From the NCBI RefSeq assembly GCF_025950235.1, contig NZ_JAPDDT010000002.1, positions 372,001-436,000 of the forward strand: a stretch of DNA of 64,000 nucleotides. Direction: 5' to 3'. Positions 8,282-15,900 of the stretch are shown one piece after another. Every line of letters starts with the position of its first letter. Position 1 is the stretch's first letter. Origin of the DNA: Luteolibacter arcticus. Lineage in GTDB: Bacteria > Verrucomicrobiota > Verrucomicrobiia > Verrucomicrobiales > Akkermansiaceae. A model generated the notes under the pieces. It made no database searches, was not told the DNA's origin, and was given only the letters and a program-made list of their open reading frames with translations. A program made the position numbers and the translations under genes.

Positions 8282-10375
8282 ATGCGCAAAATCCTCCTTT
8301 TACCGTTGGTTCCTGTGGCCGTTCACGCCCAGGACCTCCTGGACCCGCTCATCACTACCGCCTCCCGCATCGAGGCGCAGGAAAGTGCCACGCCCTACAC
8401 GGTCACCGAGATTTCCGAGGAGTACATCGAGCAGAACACCCGCCGGACCCTCCCGGAGGCCCTGCAGTTCACGCCCGGCGTGCTGGTGCAAAAGACCGCC
8501 AACGGCCACGGTTCGCCCTACGTCCGCGGATTCACCGGCCGCCAGAACCTGCTGATGATCGATGGCGTGCGGGTCAACAACTCCGTCTGGCGCAGCGGCC
8601 CGGTCCAGTACTGGAACACCATCGATCCCTACTCGATCGACCACATCGAGCTGGTGAAGAGCCAGGGCTCGGTCCTCTTCGGCTCGGACGCCATCGGCGG
8701 TACCGCCAACGTTTTCACCAAGTCGTCCGGCTTCGAGGACGAGACCGACGGTGCCTTCTTCACCCACGGCGCGGCCTACTACGAATACCGCAGCAATGGC
8801 GACGACTCGCACATCGGCCGCATCGAGAGTTCGTTCGGCGTCGGCGGCAAGTACGGCGTGATGTTCGGCCTGACCGCGAAGGATTACGGCGATATCCGGG
8901 ATTCCGCCGTCGGCCTGATGCGCAATACCGGCTACCCGGAGCAGGACCTCGACTTCCGCTTCGACTTCGCGCTCAACGAGCAAACCACGCTCACCCTGGT
9001 CCACCAGCAGGTGAATCAGGACTCGATCTCGCGCTGGCACTCCACCGTCTTCAATCCGGGCTGGCAGCACTCCGGCCACATCATCCAGCCCGGCACCTGG
9101 CTCGCCCGCACCTACGATCAGGAGCGCTCGCTGACCTACGCCCGCATCGAGCAGGAGAACGACGATACCGCCTTCATCAAGCGCTGGAACGCCACCGTTT
9201 CCTACCAGACCACGCGTGACTCCGAGGCCCAGTACCGCTCGGCCACCGACCGCCGCTATCAGATCACCGAGGTCGATACCGTTGGCTTCGACGTCTCCTT
9301 TGAGTCGCCGATCGGCAATGGCTCGCTGGTTTATGGCCTCGACTACTATCAGGATACGGTCGAGTCCGAAGGCTACCGCAAGCGCGGCGCCAACCCGCTG
9401 CTCTACGACCCCACCACTCGTCCGATCGCGGACGATTCGACCTATGACCTGTTCGGTGCCTTCACCCAGTACGTGTGGCGGCCGTCGGATGCCTTCGAGT
9501 TCACCGCCGGTGCCCGCTACACCTACGCGGAGGCAGAACTCGGCCGCTACTATGACACCACCGCTGCCGCCGATGTGTATAGTGCCGAGCGCGATTGGGA
9601 TCACGTCGTGGGCTCGCTGCGCGCGCTCTATCGCATCAATCCGTGCTGGAGCATCTATGGCGGTGCCTCGCAGGCCTTCCGTGCGCCGAACCTGGATGAC
9701 CTTTCCGGCAACCTCACCGCCCGCTCCGGCGTCGCCGCGACCGGTTCGGTCGATGTCGATCCCGAGGAATACCTGACCTACGAACTCGGCACCCGCCACA
9801 CGACGGACAACACCTCGCTGAACTTCTCGGTCTTCTACACCGACATCGACGATCTGATCGTCGGCGTGCCGATCACCGCCGGCAATGCCACCACCGTGGC
9901 GACCAACGGCCGCGACGGCTACGTCTATGGCGTGGAGCTTGAGGGCGCCTGGCGCTTCCACCCGCAGTGGACGGTTTCCGGCTTCGCCGCATGGCAGGAC
10001 GGCCGCACCGACACCAGCGCCTTCCTTGGTGGCCCAATTGTCGATGAGCCGGGTTCCCGCTTGCTGCCGCTCACCGGATCGCTGGCGCTGCGCTGGACCC
10101 ATACCTCGGAGAAGTTCTGGGTGGAAGGCCGCGTGCTGGCCGCCGGAGAAGAAGACCGCCTGACCGCTTCGGATCGCGCCGACAACCAGCGCATTCCATC
10201 GCTCGGCACCCCGTCGTACATCACTTACATGCTGCACGCCGGTTGGCTGGCGACGAGCAACCTAGAGTTGACCGCCGGTCTCGAGAACATTTCCAACGAG
10301 GACTACCGAAATCACGGATCCGGCCAGAACGAGCCGGGCTTCAACGCCATCGTGGGCGCGAAGGTGATGTGGTAA
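8282..10375 (+). CDS. TonB-dependent outer-membrane receptor
   Basis: This 697-aa protein has a signal peptide (MRKILLLPLVPVAVHAQ), a TonB-box-like start (DPLITTASR), a plug domain (about 20-150, with RGFTGRQNLLMIDGVRVN and LVKSQGSVLFGSDAIGG) and a 22-strand-type barrel. Its C-terminal segment contains the conserved LENISNEDYRNHGSG and ends in an aromatic residue (KVMW). It imports a large substrate such as a siderophore, vitamin or glycan using TonB energy; the substrate cannot be read from the sequence, although the plug resembles the CirA/BtuB class. An AGGAG-like site lies about 45 bases upstream, too far to serve this ATG. The gene converges with pbpC. Confidence 0.92.
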   Translation: MRKILLLPLVPVAVHAQDLLDPLITTASRIEAQESATPYTVTEISEEYIEQNTRRTLPEALQFTPGVLVQKTANGHGSPYVRGFTGRQNLLMIDGVRVNNSVWRSGPVQYWNTIDPYSIDHIELVKSQGSVLFGSDAIGGTANVFTKSSGFEDETDGAFFTHGAAYYEYRSNGDDSHIGRIESSFGVGGKYGVMFGLTAKDYGDIRDSAVGLMRNTGYPEQDLDFRFDFALNEQTTLTLVHQQVNQDSISRWHSTVFNPGWQHSGHIIQPGTWLARTYDQERSLTYARIEQENDDTAFIKRWNATVSYQTTRDSEAQYRSATDRRYQITEVDTVGFDVSFESPIGNGSLVYGLDYYQDTVESEGYRKRGANPLLYDPTTRPIADDSTYDLFGAFTQYVWRPSDAFEFTAGARYTYAEAELGRYYDTTAAADVYSAERDWDHVVGSLRALYRINPCWSIYGGASQAFRAPNLDDLSGNLTARSGVAATGSVDVDPEEYLTYELGTRHTTDNTSLNFSVFYTDIDDLIVGVPITAGNATTVATNGRDGYVYGVELEGAWRFHPQWTVSGFAAWQDGRTDTSAFLGGPIVDEPGSRLLPLTGSLALRWTHTSEKFWVEGRVLAAGEEDRLTASDRADNQRIPSLGTPSYITYMLHAGWLATSNLELTAGLENISNEDYRNHGSGQNEPGFNAIVGAKVMW

Positions 10376-10418
10376 CCGCTTTTCTCCCCCGCGCATACGA
10401 GGTTGATCGGTAAATGCA

Positions 10419-10475
10419 GGGTCGCGGGAGGCATCCCGCGGCCCTTCTTTTCATAAGGGGTGCCGACGCCCCTTA
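10419..10475. repeat. Pair of intergenic hairpins between convergent genes
   Basis: Two adjacent perfect or near-perfect hairpins lie here. The first (10419-10444) pairs GGGTCGCGGGA with TCCCGCGGCCC. The second (10454-10475) pairs TAAGGGG with CCCCTTA and includes the pbpC stop codon. Between convergent genes they probably act as a bidirectional transcription terminator, though neither is followed by a long T run. I recall this paired-hairpin module as dispersed in Verrucomicrobia genomes; that is memory, not a search. Confidence 0.6.
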
Positions 10476-12779
10476 CCGCTGCTCCACCTTGATCGTCACG
10501 TCGTGCTGCACTCCGGTGCGCTTGTCGGTGGCGATGAGGATGTGGCTGCCGGGCTTCAACTTGGCCACCGCCTCGGTGCCGCCGGAGGAGACCTCCAGGG
10601 TCTTGCAGGACCAGACGACTTCGCCGGGCAGATTTGTGGCGAGATGGAGCACGCCGCCATTCGGCAGTTCGGGATCGAGCACGTAGGTCATGCCATGGCG
10701 CGGGGCGAGGATACGCAGGGGTGCCTCCGCCGGCATGCCCTCGGCCAGCGCGAAGACATCGCGCCGCCGGTTATAGGACGAGGCGAACCATTCCGCGTAC
10801 GACGAATCTAGTAGCACGCGGCCCGAGGAATCGCGGTCGGTGGTTGAAGCGAAGAGAGGCAAGCGATCGCTCTGGATCAGCGAGAGAGGACTTTTCAAAT
10901 GCCGGATGGCAACGGGAAAGGTGGTCGAGTCCGGTTGCTTCTCATCTGCCATCTGCCATCCGCCATCTGCGATCCGCTTTCCCGTGAGCGGATCGATCGC
11001 CACCGCGACCAAGCCCTCCGGTCGCTCCAGCCACTGGGGCTTGCGGTCGCGGTGCAGCCGGACCATCGCGGCATGGAAGATCGGCCCGGCTCCCGCGACG
11101 CCGGAGACGCCCTTCATCGGCGAGTTGTCGAAATTTCCCGCCCACACGCCGACCGTGAAATCCCTGGTGAAGCCCAGGCACCAGTTGTCGCGGAAGTCGG
11201 ACGAGGTGCCGGTCTTCGCCGCGCAGCGGAACGGCAGTTCTAGCGGTCCGGCGCGGCCGAAGGAAGGCGCGCGTGCAATCGGGTCGGCGAGGATGTCGGC
11301 GATTAGAAAGGCGGAGATGGCAGATGGTGGAAGGGAGATGGCAGATGAAGAATCCGCGTCCGCTTCGTTGGCCATCCAAAGCCTTGCCTGGCGATGCTTG
11401 CCGCCTTCCGCCAGCGTTGCGTAGGCATTGGTTAGATCCAGGAGGCGCACCGGGGCATTGCCAAGCGTGAGGCCGAGTCCGTAGGACGTGGGGTCCGAAC
11501 CGATCGTATCGATTCCGAGTTCTAACAAAAGCTCGTGCAGCGGCCGCACTCCGCCGATGTCGTTGAGGGCACGCATGGCGGGAACATTCAGCGAGCAGGC
11601 GAGCGCCTCGCGGACACTGACCGGGCCGCGGAACGTGCGATCGTAGTTCTCCGGGGCATCGAGCCCTTCCTTGGTGCGGAAGCGGGTGGGGATGTCCGCG
11701 ACGATCGAGGCGGGATGCAGGCCACCTTTTTCGATGGCGAGCAGCCATGTGAACGGCTTGAGCGCGGAGCCCGGCGAGCGGGGAGTGAGCGCGCCATTGA
11801 TTTGTCCGCCGTTCGGATCATTCCAGTCTCCCGAGGAGACGAGCGCGAGGATCTCGCGGGTTTCATTGTCGAGCACCACCACCGCGGCGTGCTTGATGTG
11901 CGAGCCCGCCAGCTTGGCGAGTTCCTCGCCGACGATTCCTTCGAGATCGCCTTGGAGGTCCACATCGATGGTGGTCTGCGCGCGGGTGATGGGAAGGCCG
12001 CTGTCGAACGATGGGAGCCAAGGGGCGACTTCTTTTTCCGGCAATGGGCGCAGGGTGAGCGCTTCGGAGCGCGCGGCTGAAGTACGAGAAGTGTCGTAGT
12101 TCTTCGCCAACCGGTGGAGGACGATGTCACGGCGGGCGAGTGCACGAGCGGAGTGCTTCACCGGGTTCAGCCGGCTGGGAGCCTGCGGCAATCCTGCGAG
12201 CAGGGCACTTTCGCCGAGCGAGAGGTCGGCAAGCGGCTTCTGGAAATAGAAGCGAGCGGCTTCGGCCGGGCCAGTACGGTGGTTGCCGTAGGGAAGGCGG
12301 TTGAGGTAGGCGACGAGAATCTGATCCTTGCTCCACTTCATCTCCAGATGCCGGGCAAGCAGGGCCTCGCGAACCTTGGTGCGCAGGTCGCGCTTCGCCG
12401 GCGGGGAGGAAAGCTTGATCAACTGCTGGGTGATCGTGGACGCGCCGGAGACCGCGCGCCGGTGAAGCACCGCGTCCTTGGCTGCCCTCGCGGTGGCGAG
12501 GAGGTCGATGCCGCCGTGCTGGCGGAAGCGCTTGTCCTCTGCGGCAATGGTGCAGGCGATCAGGTCCGCCGGGACTTCAGCGAGTGAAACCGGCGCACTG
12601 CGCGTGAAGTCGGGCAGCACGAGGTGGTGCAGCGGCTTGCCATTCCGGTCGAGCAGGACCGGCGACGCCGGGACTTCTGTTAGCCCGGCGGGCAAGGGGA
12701 CGCACCAGGGCAGCACGAACCACGCGAAGAGCCCGGCAGCCAGCAGCACCGCGGGGATCATCACGCGCTTGCGACGCAT
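10473..12779 (-). CDS. pbpC: Penicillin-binding protein 1C (glycosyltransferase/transpeptidase)
   Basis: This bifunctional peptidoglycan synthase polymerises lipid II and cross-links stem peptides at the inner membrane. From ATG 12779 (768 aa) it has an N-terminal TM helix. The GT51 domain carries IAAEDKRFRQHGGID and the ITQQLIKL / EMKWSKDQILVAYLN motifs. The transpeptidase has SPGSALKPF (SxxK), ACSLN (SxN) and AAKTGTS (KTG), and a PBP1C-type C-terminal beta domain follows. The frame continues open to 12980, but that part is repeat sequence and is left out. Two repeat-derived insertions interrupt the gene in frame (10897-10970 and 11313-11349). The alpha-2-macroglobulin gene lies immediately upstream, the classic pbpC/yfhM pairing. 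Confidence 0.93.
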   Translation of the reverse strand: MRRKRVMIPAVLLAAGLFAWFVLPWCVPLPAGLTEVPASPVLLDRNGKPLHHLVLPDFTRSAPVSLAEVPADLIACTIAAEDKRFRQHGGIDLLATARAAKDAVLHRRAVSGASTITQQLIKLSSPPAKRDLRTKVREALLARHLEMKWSKDQILVAYLNRLPYGNHRTGPAEAARFYFQKPLADLSLGESALLAGLPQAPSRLNPVKHSARALARRDIVLHRLAKNYDTSRTSAARSEALTLRPLPEKEVAPWLPSFDSGLPITRAQTTIDVDLQGDLEGIVGEELAKLAGSHIKHAAVVVLDNETREILALVSSGDWNDPNGGQINGALTPRSPGSALKPFTWLLAIEKGGLHPASIVADIPTRFRTKEGLDAPENYDRTFRGPVSVREALACSLNVPAMRALNDIGGVRPLHELLLELGIDTIGSDPTSYGLGLTLGNAPVRLLDLTNAYATLAEGGKHRQARLWMANEADADSSSAISLPPSAISAFLIADILADPIARAPSFGRAGPLELPFRCAAKTGTSSDFRDNWCLGFTRDFTVGVWAGNFDNSPMKGVSGVAGAGPIFHAAMVRLHRDRKPQWLERPEGLVAVAIDPLTGKRIADGGWQMADEKQPDSTTFPVAIRHLKSPLSLIQSDRLPLFASTTDRDSSGRVLLDSSYAEWFASSYNRRRDVFALAEGMPAEAPLRILAPRHGMTYVLDPELPNGGVLHLATNLPGEVVWSCKTLEVSSGGTEAVAKLKPGSHILIATDKRTGVQHDVTIKVEQR
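10897..10970 (-). repeat. Repeat-derived in-frame insertion in pbpC, copy 1
   Basis: Within pbpC the sequence becomes a degenerate tandem of CATCTGC / CATCCGC units (10941-10970), with a related ATGCCGGATGGC stretch at 10897. It is translated as a stretch including GGWQMADEK and VAIRHLKSP between the transpeptidase and the C-terminal domain. Such units normally sit in intergenic regions of related bacteria; here they stay in frame. Confidence 0.6.
11313..11349 (-). repeat. Repeat-derived in-frame insertion in pbpC, copy 2
   Basis: A second tract with the same GGAGATGGCAGATG-type unit, in the opposite orientation to copy 1, encodes ISLPPSAISAFLIAD within the transpeptidase domain. The frame is kept, so the insertion should form a surface loop. 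The pair of opposite-orientation tracts lies about 340 bp apart and could also pair as an inverted repeat in the mRNA. Confidence 0.55.
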
Positions 12780-12801
12780 GATCCGCGGCGCAGCCGCCCT
12801 T

Positions 12802-12948
12802 GGACTGCTGTGATCCTTCACAGCTTTCGAATGTAGCCCGGAGTTGTTAGCTCGTTCGATTTGAACCGGGCTTGCAGGATCGCCACTTCCCGCCGGAGAA
12901 GCGGACTCCACCCTGCACTCGGAAAGCTGTGAAGGATCACAGCAGTCC
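12802..12948. repeat. Intergenic inverted repeat with 27-bp perfect arms
   Basis: Arms 12802-12828 and 12922-12948 are exact reverse complements over 27 bp; each arm contains GCTGTGATCCTTCACAGC or its complement, so each arm is itself partly palindromic. Similarity continues with few mismatches on both sides. The 93-bp centre contains a smaller inverted pair (AGCCCGG ... CCGGGCT). The element lies between the alpha-2-macroglobulin gene and pbpC and would fold as a strong cruciform or RNA hairpin in the shared transcript. Confidence 0.75.
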
Positions 12949-12985
12949 GAGGGCCTGCGGCTTTCATCCGGCGGAGTCATTAGGG

Positions 12986-15900
12986 TCAGAACTCGCGCGA
13001 GGCCGAGAGCGCAGTGTTGTCCGGGTCATACATCGACTCCACCTTCGCAGGCGGGGCGACGGCCTTGCCCTCCATGGTGCAGCGGGCGAGGTAGGTGATC
13101 TCCTGCCGCCCAGCTCGCCAGACGCGGTCGTAGAAGAACACCGCACGGTCGGAACGCAGCTCGCTGTGCGAGATGCTCCAGTCCTTCTCACTCGTCTTGC
13201 CCGCATTGTCGTGGGCCGACTGGCTGGCGAAGTCGCTGTTCACCGTCTCGAAGATGGCGGGCAAGTAATCCTCCACAACGAGATAGCGCGCGTCGTCTTC
13301 CGGCAGGATGACCTGCAAGGTCACCTTGACCAGATCGCCCAGCTTCGCAGCTTCCAGCGGCTCGGTGGTGCCGTCCGCCTTCACCCGCTCGTAGAAGCGC
13401 GTGATCTCCAGGCCGTTCTTCGCCACCGGCTTTTGTGGCGCGATGGCTGGCTTCGAGGCGAGCTTCACGCGGACATACGCGCGCTGGTCCGAGGTCGCGG
13501 AAAGCGCGAGCTTTCCACCGAGCGGGAAGTCGAGCGACACGGCGGGCTTGCCGGCTTCGAGCGTGATCGCCTGCGGACCATCGGCGCTGGTCAGTGTCAC
13601 GGTTGCGGGCGTCTGTTCGTCGTGGTGTTCCGCGTAGGTTGCCAAGGCGAGCAAGGACCAGGCATTGACCCAGGTAGTGCGCCAGTGGCCATACGGGCTG
13701 CGCTCCTGGATCAGCTTCTCCAGCGCTTCGGAAGCCTCGTTGCTGTTAGAGTCCACGGCGGACCACGCGAGCAAGGAGAGCGCGTGATCGTTCTGCCACG
13801 TCATCCAGCCGTCGTCTTTCAAGCGCAGCTTGGTCTTGTCGCGCAGGATGGCGGCGGGGTCGCCGGTGCCGGAGGCCTTCGCGGCCAAGGCGAGGAAGGA
13901 GCGGGCGCGCGGCGTGAGATCAGCCATGCGGTCCTTCAGGGCGTTCACGTAGGCGGCAGGTTTCCGCTCCGTCATCGCAAGGATCCATGCGGCCCGGCAG
14001 GCATTCTCCAGGTCGTAGGCGGAGGTCGAGGCACCGATCCCGCGAAGCCCGGTTTCGAGGTGAGTGGACAGCGCGGCGAGGGCGGCGTCCGGAACTTCCG
14101 CCCCGGCCTTCTTCGCGAGGACCAACCCCATGCCGGCATAGGAAGATGCCCACGGCACCACCTCGCGGTCGCCCGGCCAGTAGCCAAAGCCACCGTCCGG
14201 CGTCTGCATCGTGAGCAGACGGTTCACGCCCTTTTGCAATGCCTTCTTCACTTCCTGAGGCGGGTGCTTGGCAAAGGCCGGCACCACATTGCGGAGCTGG
14301 TCCACGGCCAGCCACGGCATCATCGAGGACGTGGTTTGCTCGACGCAGCCGTACGGATACTGGAGCAGGTAGTCAACCGAGCCGCCGGCTTCTAACAAAC
14401 GGGAGCGGGACAGCTCGAGTTCGAGTTGTCCGCGGCCGTTCAGCAGCGCGGGATCGAGCCCGTCGAGCAAGTTGGCGTTCTTGTTATCGAGCTTCACCAG
14501 CTTCGCCTGACGCAGCAGCGGAACCGGATACTGAACTTGGAAACGCGACTCGACGCGGTCGGCCAGCTTGTTCGCCAGCACCGGCGTGAGTTGCGCGCCA
14601 TCGAGTGAAACCGGCTCGGCCTTCCACGAGAAGACGGCCTCGCCGGTGTTCTTGAACGACACCGGGAAGATCACCGTTGCGGAGCCACCGGCAGTTAGAG
14701 TGATCGTCTTCTCGGTCTCCGCACCGGCGAGCACCGCGACCGGCTCGGAGGCGGGAGGGTTCGGGGTGAAGGTGATCTTCCACGTGCCGTTGAATTCCGA
14801 CGCGTTCTGCACCAGCGCGCGGATATCGAGCGTGTCGCCTTCATTCGCGAAACGCGGTGCCTGCGGCTCGACCATCAGCGGCTTGTTCACGACAAGGTTC
14901 GCCTGTGAGTGACCGAAGCGGCTCTCCCCGTGATGCGCCACCGCGATCACACGGTAGCGGGTCAGCGTGTCCGGCATCTTGAAGGTGGTGGTGAATTTAC
15001 CCGCCGCATCCGTCACCAGCGCGGGCTGCCAACCGGCGCAGGGATTGAAGTCGCGGCGCAGGGCAGGGGGCATGCTGCCGTACTCGCCATCCCCGCCGCC
15101 GATGAAGAAGCCCTTGTTGTAGAAGCTCTGCTCCTCGGGCGATTCGGCGACGAAATGGTCCAGCGTGGTGCCGCAATCCACCCTCAAGCTGCGGGGATCG
15201 TAGAAGTGCGCCATCGGGTCCGGGGTTTCGTAGCCCATCACCGCGAGCGTGCCTTCATCTTCCGCATAGAGCGTGACTTCGGCATTCGCGGCAGGCTTCC
15301 CGTCGGCCTGAAGGACGCTGCCGTAGATCTGGACGTCCTCGCCCGGCAGCACGCTGTCCTTCGGAATGCCAAGCGTCACTCCCAGCTTGTCGCGGCGGTT
15401 CTCCACCATCAGTTCGCAGTAGCCCAGCCGAAGCTGCGGCTCCTTGAACTGCCGCGCGCTGTCTTGCGCGCCCTTGATGACCAGCACGGACACGTAGGCA
15501 TTCGGCGCGTCGTCGTCGCTGAGCGGGATCTCGACCACCGGCTTGTCCGCCTTCAGCTCGATCATGAACGAACGCAGCACCTTCTCACGCTCCACGGTCA
15601 CCAGCGCGGTGCCTTCGATTGGCGAAAGCACCAGCACGCGGGCGGTTTCACCGGGCTGATAGAGTTTCTTCTCCGGCACCAGCTTGATCCGCACGCCGTC
15701 CTCATAGGCCCACGGGTATTCGTCGCCGCCATAGACGTGGATCGAGGTCGCGGTGGCGAAAGCGCGGCCTTCCGCATCGGTGCCGCGCAACTCGATCTGA
15801 TGCAGGCCCGGCTGCTGCGGGGCAAAGAGGAACTCGGTGCCCTTGCCGCCGGCGAGGGTCAGCTCGGTGGTGGACAGGTCCTCGCGACGGCTTTCGTTAC

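Noticed and set aside
8300-10237. A 645-codon open frame opposite the TonB-dependent receptor gene
   Set aside because: Antisense shadow; the receptor frame has plug, barrel and signal peptide, while the opposite frame shows only GV/DV-rich filler.
12780-12980. N-terminal extension of PBP1C
   Set aside because: The extra 67 residues are translated 27-bp inverted repeat and linker; a TM helix follows the ATG at 12779 in the normal position.
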